This document shows, piece by piece, positions 46,346 to 55,212 of a stretch of 64,000 nt of DNA. This DNA is from Anodontia alba. Its lineage: Eukaryota > Mollusca > Bivalvia > Lucinida > Lucinidae. The position numbers and the translations under genes were made by a program. The stretch is from assembly GCA_964016985.1 (NCBI GenBank), contig OZ024829.1, positions 74,723,610 to 74,787,609 of the forward strand, written 5' to 3'. The stretch's first letter is position 1. Every line of letters starts with the position of its first letter. Under the pieces are notes generated by a model. The model did not search any database. It was not told where the DNA came from and saw only the letters and a program-made list of their open reading frames with translations.

Positions 46346-46900
46346 TTGGATAAAACCTCAAACAGGTTGCTATAGGTTTTGTCAAGCTTTGGCTCAGATA
46401 AGTATTGCTGAATTTTGTGAGAAATTATGCTGGAACTGGTAGTTCCCCTCAAGTTATACTGAGCTCACTCAGTGGGAACTTATTCAATGTACTTGTATGA
46501 AGATGCTTTTTCTCGTCTTCTAATACAGTCTCAAAACACTAAAATAATGAAGAAATTAAAGTTAAGTATTATGTCAACCCCTGTGCAGGTTATTTCTATT
46601 TTACTGTATGAATAAAATCACATGCATACTTCGAGAAATACATGTGAAGTAGATGCACCCCGCCCCCTCCAACCCCGCGACTTGTTAATTTTAATAATTC
46701 ATTCACTTTCTTATAATCCTTTATATATGATTGATGAGCTTCAAACATATTTATTAGCCTACTTCCCTCTTTCATTCATAATGTTACACGGCATCATATG
46801 TTCATCTTTTTTATTATTATTATTATTATTATTGGAGTCACAAATTGGTTGGTTGCTCATTAGGCTGCACCTATTTCAGATCTCCAGATTTCAAACTTAA

Positions 46901-47022
46901 TTTTCCGTCACTTTCTGCCAGGTAGCTGCTTTATATGCAGTCGCAAGTGATGTGGTAAATTTTCCTTCTAAAATTTTAAAATGGCTTGCATAAGCCTCCA
47001 CAAGTTGTTTCTTTTCTTCTTA
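46901..47022 (-). pseudogene. Myb/SANT-like second gene of the Harbinger element, exon fragment
   Basis: On the minus strand the frame reads EEKKQLVEAYASHFKILEGK, then FTTSLATAYKAATWQKVTEN, then a stop. This is the N-terminal Myb/SANT (NAIF1-like) pattern of Harbinger accessory proteins, which help carry the transposase to the DNA ends: FT..EK..L..L....ILE.K......T...K..AW..I. A stop lies just upstream in frame (taa before EEKK), so the start is lost or frameshifted. LINE copy 2 is inserted about 55 bp upstream. Its position at the right end, facing the transposase, supports an autonomous ancestor. Confidence 0.7.
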
Positions 47023-47263
47023 TCCATCTTCTGCCGTCTGTTTCGGTGTTTAATAAATGCTTTCTTTCACGTACGATATGAAACCGGATGGATGGATGGA
47101 TATTTTGTTTATAGACGCTCAACCCTAAAAGGGCATATAGCGTCTAATAAGTTTTATGTTATATGATGATTTTATTTAATGAGAAATTTAAAAATATCTA
47201 GGATTGATGTATTTATTTTAAAGAGATAAAGTATCAATGATTTTAAGTGATTAAAAATACTGA

Positions 47264-50200
47264 TCATATTTTATTAAAAAGTCCGATCTCTTTAAGAAAG
47301 TCGAGTATTTTCTGAGTTGGCATATCAAAAAGTTGCTTTATAGTTTTTATATTAAAATACTTTGTGCGAATGTGGTTAAATTCAGCACAAGTGATAAGAA
47401 AATGTTTGACTGTGAAAGGTTCATTACAAGGAATGCAGAATGGAGCTTGTTCATTGTTTAAAATATAAGAATGAGTAATTCTAGTGTGTCCAAGTCTACA
47501 TCTCGTGATTTTTGTTTGTTCTTTTCTGCTGAGATTAGAAAATGTGCATTTGCTGTTAAAATTTGGTTTGATTTCATTTAATTTATTATAAGTTTGTGTT
47601 TCCCAAACAGACTGACATTTGTTGTTGATGTATTGACAGACGTTTGATTTAAAGTCGGAGTGAGGAATTTTGAAATTGGTTATTACTAAGGATAATGCAG
47701 ATTTGGCTTCTGAATCTGCTAATTCATTTCCACGAATATTAACGTGGCTGGGAAGCCAACAAAATACAATTTCTTTTGAAGCGGAAAGATAATAATATTT
47801 TTTAAGAATTTGCTGAATTAATGGGTTTCTATGGTGTAAATCTTTAAGAGATTTTAATACAGAAAGAGAATCTGAATAAATGATAAACTGTTTTTCAGAC
47901 TGATCTCTGATATGGTAAAGTGCAATATCTATTGCCTTGGCTTCGGCGGTAAAAATGGAGCTATTATCAGGTAATCTGATACTGTCAGTAAAATTTGGAC
48001 TAATAACAGAACAAGCAACTTTCTCATCTTGTTTCGAACCATCTGTATAAATTGACAGGTAATGTTTATAATTTGATTTGATTTCTAAAAATTCATTCTT
48101 AAAAATATGCGACTCGACTTCTGTTTTTTTATTTTTATGAAGGTCTAAAATAATCTTTGGAGGGTTTAACGTCCATGGCTCTTTTGATGGAAAAGAAAAA
48201 TGCTGAACATTTTTAATATTGATATTGGCCTCTTCAAGTAACGGTTGTATTCTCAGGCCTAGGGGTTTAATAGCCGTTGGTTTGTTGTTGTAAAATCTTT
48301 CATATTTAGGATTAAAAACACAATCATAGGCTGAATTACGTGGATTGGCGGCTAATTTAGTAACATATTGAAGAGACAATTTCTCTCTTCTTATATACAA
48401 TGATGGTTCATTTGATTCAGCGTATAAACTTTCGACAGGGGAAGTACGAAAAGCCCCTAGAGCCAGACGTAAACCTTGGTGATGAATAGTATCCAAAGAT
48501 TTCAAATAAGATTTTCTTGCGGATCCATAAACTATGGATCCATAATCCAATTTAGATCGAATTAAAGATCTATAGAGATTTAAAAGAACAGTACGATCTC
48601 CTCCCCAGTCGGAACTGGAGAGAACTTTAAGAATATCAAGAGCTTTTAAACATTTAGCTTTTAAAGCTTTGATGTGTGGTATAAAAGATAATTTGTTATC
48701 GAACAAAAGACCCAGGAATTTTGCTTCACTGACGACTGGAATTGGACTACCGTATATGGTGAGATGAGGATCTAAATGTAGCTGACGTATCTGACAAAAA
48801 TGAACGCATTGAGTTTTTGTTTTTGAAAATTTGAAACCATTTTCTGTTGCCCAATCTTCTATATTGTTTAAACATCGTTGTAGTTTGAATTCAATGGTTT
48901 CCATATTTTTCGATCTAATAAATATTCCAAAATCGTCAACAAAAAGTGAACAATCAAGGTCTTTCACACATTTAACAATATCGTTAATTTTAATGCCAAA
49001 CAAGGTAGGTGATAAAATGCTTCCCTGTGGTACTCCTTGTTCTTGTTTAAATATGTCCGATAACGTATTACCTATTCGAACATTAAATGTTCGATCTGAT
49101 AAAAAGTTTTGAATAAAAAGTGGTAATCGGCCTTTAAGGCCTAATTTATGTAAATCTTTCATGATGCCATGTTTCCAGGTAGTATCGTAAGCTTTTTCTA
49201 AGTCAAAAAATACAGCTACGACATGTTCTTTTTTAACAAAGGCATCACGAATAAAAGATTCCAAACGAATCAAATGATCGTTTGTACAGTTATTTTTTCT
49301 GAATCCAGCTTGATATTTTGTTATAAGCTGGTTTGATTCTAAGAACCAAACCAGTCTATCATTAATCATTCTCTCCATTGTTTTACACAAACAACTTGTC
49401 AAAGCAATAGGTCTATAGTTAGTAGCTTCAGTATGATCTTTATTTGGTTTTGGTATAGGTATAATCGTTGCTTTACTCCAGTCTTTTGGAAATTTTCCAG
49501 TGATCCAAATATCATTTAAAATATTTAATAAAGTTTTTAAAGCGTTATCGGGTAAATGTTTAAGAATTTGATAATGGATGTCATCAGGACCAGCAGCTGT
49601 ATCGTGAGATTTATTAAGAGCATCTGATAATTCTGAAGCTGTGAATGGTACATTATATCTTTCATGATTTAGTGACGTAAAATTTAGATGCTCTTTCTCT
49701 TGTTCCTGTTTTATGTTTTGAAAGGTTTCGGAATAATTTGCACTAGAAGAGTTTTTCTGAAAATTCTCTCCTAGTGCATTGGAAATATCTTTAGTCGTTG
49801 AGCATATATTTCCATTTGATTTAATATGGACATGCTTGTTATTTTTATTTTTGCCAGTAATTTTTCGAATCATGTCCCATATTTTCTTTGCTGGAGTTCT
49901 AGAATTAAGTTTGGAGACGTATTGCTGCCAAGATGTTCTTTTAGCCGTTTTTATTGTCTTGCGAGCTTTTGCTTGCATTTGTTTGGCATGGATTAGATTT
50001 TCTTTTGTTGGCTGCCTATTGAACTTTCGTAAGGCAGATTTTCTTTTATTTATAGAATTTTTAACATCTTTATTAAACCAAGGTCTATTTCTTTTTGAAC
50101 GTGTCGAGGACTTTGGAATACATTTTTCGGCTACATGAATTAATGTATCAGTAAAAGCTTGTATATCATCTGCTGTTTTAAACATTTCAGGATTTAATTT

Positions 50201-50935
50201 TTCATTACATAGCTCCATAAAATTCTCCCAGTTTGCTTTATTCAAATTCCATCGGGAATGATGGTCTTCATTTGTCGATTCAATTTCTTCAATTTTAATT
50301 GGAAAATGATCGCTCCCATGAAGGTCATCTAAAACTGACCAATCAAAATCTAAGTAAATATTTGGAGAGCATATAGACAAATCTAAAGCAAAATAATTTC
50401 TTGTAGGAGAATGAAGATAAGTTGGTTGTTTATCGTTAAATAAACATAAATCATTTTCTGCAATAAAATTTTCTATTATTTCTCCTTTGTCATTTGTATC
50501 CAGACAACCCCATAGTTTGCTGTGACTATTAAAGTCACCTAATAATAAATAAGGACGAGGTAACTGGTTTATAAGATTTTCTAAATCGTGTTTAGAAAAT
50601 TTACAGTGTGGAGGAAGATATAGAGAACAAATTGTTATGGATTTAGACAGAGTGACATTTACAGCAACAGCTTGTAAATTACTATTTATATCTATCTGTC
50701 TATGAGGAACATTTGATTTTACAAGGATAGATGAACCTCCTGAGGCTTTCTGATTTTCAGTTGCGATATGATTATATAAACTATAATTTTTAAAATTAAT
50801 ATTATTTGTATTTTTTAAAAAGGTTTCCTGGAGACAAAAGACAGTCGGAGAAAGTAGTGTTGTTAAAATTAAAATTTCGTTATAATTTGCTTTTAGTCCT
50901 CGACAGTTCCACTGAATAATTGATTTTTTATCCAT
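47264..50935 (-). CDS. I-clade LINE ORF2: endonuclease, reverse transcriptase, RNase H
   Basis: A 1,223-residue polyprotein for target-primed reverse transcription. Residues 1-225 form an APE-type endonuclease: IIQWNCRG (6-13), CLQETFLK (34-41), LLGDFNSHSKLWG (about 130) and GSDHFPI (about 212). The RT follows with PIPKPNKDHTEATNYRPIAL, AGFRKNNCTNDHLIRL, FFDLEKAYDTTWKHG, GVPQGSILSPTLF and the catalytic box FVDDFG (about 665-670). An RNase H near 960-1090 has IYTDGSK, FTAEAKAID, YSDSLSVL and HVNIRGNELADSEAK, so all four acidic positions are kept. The C-terminal CIPCNEPFTVKHFLITC is the usual zinc-knuckle tail. No stop or frameshift; likely functional. Confidence 0.96.
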   Translation of the reverse strand: MDKKSIIQWNCRGLKANYNEILILTTLLSPTVFCLQETFLKNTNNINFKNYSLYNHIATENQKASGGSSILVKSNVPHRQIDINSNLQAVAVNVTLSKSITICSLYLPPHCKFSKHDLENLINQLPRPYLLLGDFNSHSKLWGCLDTNDKGEIIENFIAENDLCLFNDKQPTYLHSPTRNYFALDLSICSPNIYLDFDWSVLDDLHGSDHFPIKIEEIESTNEDHHSRWNLNKANWENFMELCNEKLNPEMFKTADDIQAFTDTLIHVAEKCIPKSSTRSKRNRPWFNKDVKNSINKRKSALRKFNRQPTKENLIHAKQMQAKARKTIKTAKRTSWQQYVSKLNSRTPAKKIWDMIRKITGKNKNNKHVHIKSNGNICSTTKDISNALGENFQKNSSSANYSETFQNIKQEQEKEHLNFTSLNHERYNVPFTASELSDALNKSHDTAAGPDDIHYQILKHLPDNALKTLLNILNDIWITGKFPKDWSKATIIPIPKPNKDHTEATNYRPIALTSCLCKTMERMINDRLVWFLESNQLITKYQAGFRKNNCTNDHLIRLESFIRDAFVKKEHVVAVFFDLEKAYDTTWKHGIMKDLHKLGLKGRLPLFIQNFLSDRTFNVRIGNTLSDIFKQEQGVPQGSILSPTLFGIKINDIVKCVKDLDCSLFVDDFGIFIRSKNMETIEFKLQRCLNNIEDWATENGFKFSKTKTQCVHFCQIRQLHLDPHLTIYGSPIPVVSEAKFLGLLFDNKLSFIPHIKALKAKCLKALDILKVLSSSDWGGDRTVLLNLYRSLIRSKLDYGSIVYGSARKSYLKSLDTIHHQGLRLALGAFRTSPVESLYAESNEPSLYIRREKLSLQYVTKLAANPRNSAYDCVFNPKYERFYNNKPTAIKPLGLRIQPLLEEANINIKNVQHFSFPSKEPWTLNPPKIILDLHKNKKTEVESHIFKNEFLEIKSNYKHYLSIYTDGSKQDEKVACSVISPNFTDSIRLPDNSSIFTAEAKAIDIALYHIRDQSEKQFIIYSDSLSVLKSLKDLHHRNPLIQQILKKYYYLSASKEIVFCWLPSHVNIRGNELADSEAKSALSLVITNFKIPHSDFKSNVCQYINNKCQSVWETQTYNKLNEIKPNFNSKCTFSNLSRKEQTKITRCRLGHTRITHSYILNNEQAPFCIPCNEPFTVKHFLITCAEFNHIRTKYFNIKTIKQLFDMPTQKILDFLKEIGLFNKI

Positions 50936-50977
50936 GATGAATGGAGAGATGATTTTAAAATAAGGAACTTAATCCTT

Positions 50978-52261
50978 TTATTTTTTCCGGGTCTGCGACA
51001 GCATGGAGGAGTCAATCTCTAACTCCATGCTGTCGAGGGAATCGAACCGATTGACCAACTTGATCGGATCGGCCGACGCCCCTTTACTATATGGATTTGG
51101 TTCTTTATCTTTATCTTTTTCTTTTCCATTTTTTCCTTTCTGGTCAGCTGTCCTGGACCTGGATCTCTGTTGTGATCCACTTGTTTTAGTCGGCTGTGTT
51201 TGTGAACTGTTTTGAGATTTTGTTGGTGGTCTAGACTGATGAGTAGATGTGGGTTTAGGTTTAGGTTTTAGAGTAGGAGTAATAACTTTTGAATTTGCTT
51301 TGATGACAGAATCTTTTTCGTTAAACTGGGTAGAACTTTCTTTGGTTTCAGGTTTAGTGTTTAGGGATTGAACAACTTTTGCAAAGGTGATTTCAGGTTG
51401 ATTTTCTTGTATTTTTTTGGCTTCTAAATAAGTAATTTTTTGTGTAACTTTAATTTTCATTATTTCTTTCTCTTTTTTCCAAATTTCACATTGATTTGAT
51501 TTTGATTGATGGTTTTTGTGACAGTTCACACACTTGGCTTCATTTTTACAAGCATTTGTAGAGTGATCAAAGTCACCCATACCACATTTTTCACATACTG
51601 ATCCAGGTAATTCAGGACAGCCGTTTTCATGATGTCCAAACCTCTGACAGTTGAAACACCGCAGAGGATTTGGAATGTAGACTTCAACCGGTATAATTCG
51701 GTAAAATATTTTTAGTGATTTCGGTAAAGTTGTGGTGTTGAAAGTTAGTAAAAGTGTATTTGTTTCTATAAAGTTTCCATCTTTTTTAATTTTAAAACGT
51801 TTGCAAGCTGTTACTCCTTGTGTGTTAAGATATTCTGTGATATTTTCTTCAGTTTCATGTTTTAGCATCCTGTCACGGATAATACCTTTGCAACTATTGA
51901 GTGTTTTATGTTCCGTGACAGAGACATTAATGTTAAAGAATTTTGTAATTTTCAAGAGATTATCAGTTTGAGATTTTCTGTTAGTTTCGACCAAAAGAGT
52001 TCCATTTTTTAATTTTTTTACATTTTTTGGAGTGCCTATTAAAGATTCTATTTGCTTTTCTATGATGAAAGGAGACAGTGAAGTAATTGGTTTGTCTTCC
52101 TTACTCGAAATCACTAAAAATTTAGCGAAGTTCTCATTTGCTTTGAAAGTAAAAGTAGTCGGTTGCGTGTCGTCCTCCGAAGAGTCGAACGCCAGAAATC
52201 GTTTTCGAGAGGCCATGGTGATGAAATTTTTGATTCGATAGCTATGCGCCCCACCCTCCAT
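50978..52261 (-). CDS. I-clade LINE ORF1: Cys-rich nucleic-acid-binding protein
   Basis: A 427-codon frame; the likelier start is the internal ATG at 52216 (MASRKRFLAFDSSEDD), because the first 15 codons lie against the 5'UTR. An N-terminal RRM-like region contains KRFKIKKDGNFIETNTLLL. Three Cys-His knuckles follow at about 200-255 (CFNCQRFGHHENGC, CEKCGMGDFDHSTNAC, CVNCHKNHQSKSNQC), typical of gag-like ORF1 proteins that coat LINE RNA. The C-terminal third is Ser/Thr/Gln/Lys-rich and basic (SGSQQRSRSRT, KDKDKEPNPYSKG). Intact, 42 nt upstream of ORF2. Confidence 0.94.
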   Translation of the reverse strand: MEGGAHSYRIKNFITMASRKRFLAFDSSEDDTQPTTFTFKANENFAKFLVISSKEDKPITSLSPFIIEKQIESLIGTPKNVKKLKNGTLLVETNRKSQTDNLLKITKFFNINVSVTEHKTLNSCKGIIRDRMLKHETEENITEYLNTQGVTACKRFKIKKDGNFIETNTLLLTFNTTTLPKSLKIFYRIIPVEVYIPNPLRCFNCQRFGHHENGCPELPGSVCEKCGMGDFDHSTNACKNEAKCVNCHKNHQSKSNQCEIWKKEKEIMKIKVTQKITYLEAKKIQENQPEITFAKVVQSLNTKPETKESSTQFNEKDSVIKANSKVITPTLKPKPKPTSTHQSRPPTKSQNSSQTQPTKTSGSQQRSRSRTADQKGKNGKEKDKDKEPNPYSKGASADPIKLVNRFDSLDSMELEIDSSMLSQTRKK

Positions 52262-53735
52262 GGAGCCCTACAAGGGGACGTTTAACAGAAATGGATCTCC
52301 TATTTCTAACGTCAAGGCTACATTGCTATTATACTCGGTGTCAAGATCAGAGTCTTCAGCTCGGCCTCATGCTTAGATGATTTCCCACCTATTCATCTAA
52401 ATTTCCATAGAAAAATTTATGAACAGTTGAGTTCATCCCCCTATCCACAGCCTCCACTCACAGAGGTTTCCGCCAAAGCCCCAATACAAGCCCACCAATT
52501 GACCCTTCAGCCGCCGCCCATTGAAACTCACTTAAAGTTAGAGGAACATGAGAAAAATAAGCCCGGTTTGGTACCATAAAGATACGTATGAAAGAGAGAA
52601 AGAAGCTAAGAACAAGTTGTGCGCTTCTAGAGCTTGGCACGACTGAGCCGATTGATCCAGGCCGGATCTAACCCAGACCGCTCTTCTATCTGAAATAAGG
52701 GCCAAAATGATGTGTTGAAAAGCTGGAGATCCCTGGGCTTTCCTCAATCATCAGGTTCCCCTCTCCCAGCATACGAGACGCCACCCACGGCAAACAGGTG
52801 GTTCCTGTTTTAATAGGGGATTACACCCTATCCACTACAGAAGGAAAGTGATCTGTAGATTTTATTCCCTACAGACAAGGGAGACCGAAAACGTCTGGGA
52901 AATTGAAGGGTTATTTTTAATATTAGGAAATCCATATTTAAAAATAAACAGTTTATTAAAGAAAGATTCATTTTGGATTCATTTTTAAAGAGAGTCAAAC
53001 AAACAAGCTGTGTTAGATGATATGTAGCTTTCAAGTGATATGTAGCTTTCATACCTTGAAAAACGTTTATTTTTTTTTTTATCTAACAATATTAAATGCA
53101 TCTTATTTTTTAATGTGGAGAATGCTAGAGCTCGGAAAAATGGCACAAACACAAGACAAACACATATGTTAAATACAGATGAGGTTATAATCTTCGTCCC
53201 ATGTGCGACCTACGGGCACATAATGATACACAAACAAATGAAGCATGTTAGTAACATGAGATAGGAAAGGTTTAAAAGGATAGATCTCGCGAAATTTGTT
53301 TTTTCCAATTTAAGATGCATTTCAATAAATGAATTTTATATTCTGGAATTATACCGGTTGAACGGACGGTTGCTCTGTTATGTTAGGGGTTTTACCCAAC
53401 TGCCACAGAAGCGGAAGGCAGCCACCTATTTCGAGGGCCCGGGTGGTCACGGGCGGCCTCTTTTAGCCGGCTCGTACGTCACGCAGAGGGTACGTCTGGC
53501 CTATTCTAAGCCCGGGACCAGCACGGGGCATATGAAACCGGATGTTTACGTAACTATGAAAATATCTATCTTCAGCGTTAGAGAGTAGTTACGAATTCTT
53601 AACTACGAGATTCGTATGTCATTTACGTACGAAGACGTTAGTGAAACGCACCGGTGATTTTCTTACGAAGTTCGTAACTCGAATTTTTAAGTCTTACGAA
53701 TTTCGTAAAGTTACGATGTTTAGTGAAACGGGCGC

Positions 53736-54042
53736 CTGGACCTCATTCAGAAGGAGAGAAGGCTCTGCTGGTATGCTCCAATGGTGCAGTCAAAACAGCC
53801 TTTGACCTACAGGTTGATGGAAAGTGTGGGCCTGGGAGGCCCAAAATGACATGGAAGCAGCTGACAGAGAGGGATTGCAAAGAGTGGAAGCTCTCGGCTA
53901 TCAACCCTCATGATAGACATACCTGGAGATCTGGTGTGAAATCTGCCATGCTTGCAGCAAGCCAGCTACCTGGAAGGGGGCCCACTGATGTGGATGTTGC
54001 CCCTGTACCTGCATTTTAATAAAAAAATCTGATGATGATGAT
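53736..54042 (+). pseudogene. RTE-like LINE, 3' part and tail
   Basis: Continues the LINE interrupted at 30894: LDLIQKERRLCWYAPM, a shift of frame, then GAVKTAFDLQVDGKCGPGRP, KMTWKQLTERDCKEWKLSAI and GRGPTDVDVAPVPAF, stop at 54017-54019. GRPKMTWK is the usual C-terminal signature after the RT thumb. The element ends with a (TGA)n tail (54030-54042), typical of RTE-type LINEs, and returns directly to the 59-60 bp array. Confidence 0.88.
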
Positions 54043-54372
54043 CTACTAGGAACAAACACTCAACTACCTGTAATTAGATGATAAAGTGATTGTAAGCTGA
54101 TCACCAGACACAAATTCTCCACTACAGTAATTTGACAATAAAGTGATTGTAAGTTGATCTACCTTGCACAAATACTCCACTACCTGTAATTAGAATTAGA
54201 TAACGTGATTGTAAATTGATCTACCAGACACAAATACTCCACTATCTCTAATTTGATGATACAGTGATTGTAAGCTGATCTACCAGGCACAAACACTCAA
54301 TTACCTGTAATTAGATGATAAAGTGATTGTAAGCTGACCTACCTGACACATATTCTCAACTACCTGTAAGTA
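54043..54372 (-). repeat. 59-60 bp exon-derived array, right part
   Basis: Five more units of the array at 28816-29442 (ctacctgtaattagatgata, aagtgattgtaagctgatc, accagacacaaatactcc). They are more diverged than the left block, and one (caggcacaaacactcaa) is closest to the real exon's gcctgg. 54373-54924 is AT-rich intron; the 64-codon frame at 54520-54711 is not assignable. Confidence 0.85.
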
Positions 54373-54924
54373 GATGTCCCTGCTGGACTTTTTCTACAAC
54401 AAATAATGTATGTTCAATCAACACAGAATCACATGCTAGCATTATCATGACAATATTACGGAGCTTCATTACAAGGTTTATTTAATTTTTTCATATCTAA
54501 TTAGGTGGTCATGATGTCACTAACTCACAGAAATGGCAGCTGCCATGATAACTTTTTCTAGACATTCAAAGCCGAAAACTTTCAAATTTCTCAATCGATT
54601 TTCATAATTTTTACACCAAACTCTCGGCCTAACAGGCTCTTTTCTTTCTAATATGTTTATTATTTGATGTATATTTCCCTTAAAGACATATATCACAACA
54701 TGCATATCCATACCTTCAAACCTATAAACAGTTCATGCACACATACACAGTAAAATATCATCGTCCTTATGTGATATACAACAGAGGAACTTTGTAGGTA
54801 GCTTGAAAAAAAGTTTATCCATAAGTCACATTACTGTGAAAAATGAAAGAGGAAAGGGATTGGGACTGATCAACAAAGGAAACATCAGGGATGCAAAAAG
54901 CACTACTAGGCCAACAACATAAAC

Positions 54925-55205
54925 AAGTGGACCATGATGGTCCTATATTGCTCACCTGAGCAAACAGATTTACATTCTTACTGTTGAAGCTTCAGCCAAG
55001 TTCACTGCTCCAAGATTTTTGTATAAATTTTATAGCCCTGCCCCCCAGCTGCTATGTTTTTTTAACATGACGGCTTGAACTGAATCTTGAAAGAGGGTCA
55101 CCAAAGGAACATTTTTGCTAAGTTGTATTGAAATTGGTCAAGTGGTTTCTGACAAAAAGATTTTTAAAGTGTTTTTGATTTTGAAATTAACCACATTAGA
55201 CACTT
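54925..55205 (+). repeat. Head and first unit of the 54925-60016 array element
   Basis: aagtggaccatgatggtcct then atattGCTCACCTGAG (54950-54960) forms the head; then a first unit with cgccccc-like text, ttgaaagagggtcaccaaag and gtggtttctgacaaaaagat. The array is interrupted by the Penelope-like element and resumes near 58140. Confidence 0.8.
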
Positions 55206-55212
55206 CATCAAA

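Larger units (their letters stand above)
47091..53529 (-). mobile_element. I-clade LINE, copy 2 (6,439 bp, intact ORFs)
   Basis: A perfect 15-bp target duplication ATATGAAACCGGATG (47076-47090 and 53530-53544) flanks it. On the minus strand it has a ~1.27-kb 5'UTR beginning GCCCCGTGCTGGTCCCGGGC, ORF1, a 42-nt gap, ORF2, a ~170-bp 3'UTR and a (TCCA)n tail. Both ORFs are open, and full length with a perfect duplication indicates a young insertion. The RNase H domain, the Cys-rich ORF1 and the simple-repeat tail point to the I superfamily; I suspect a Nimb-like family but cannot confirm it. Confidence 0.95.
30895..53735. mobile_element. PIF/Harbinger element, 22.8 kb, swollen by nested insertions
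   Basis: The 20-bp inverted repeat CGTTTCACTAAACATCGTAA occurs at 30900-30919 and, inverted, at 53711-53730. A second inverted motif, gcgtttcactaacg, lies subterminally on each side. CTG flanks the element at 30892-30894 and 53736-53738, a 3-bp duplication as expected for Harbinger. Removing the element rejoins GIEDL-DLIQKERR of the host LINE in frame. Inside are a HARBI1-like transposase (exons near 31080 and 35017, plus strand) and a Myb/SANT gene (minus strand, near 46900-47022), the two proteins of autonomous Harbingers. Subtracting the two LINE copies leaves about 9.9 kb. Confidence 0.85.

Noticed and set aside
54520..54711. 64-codon minus-strand frame with RPRVWCKNYENRLRNLK
   Set aside because: No splice context, no recognised domain, and the phrase atgaaaatcgattgagaaat resembles repeat text; I could not support a gene.
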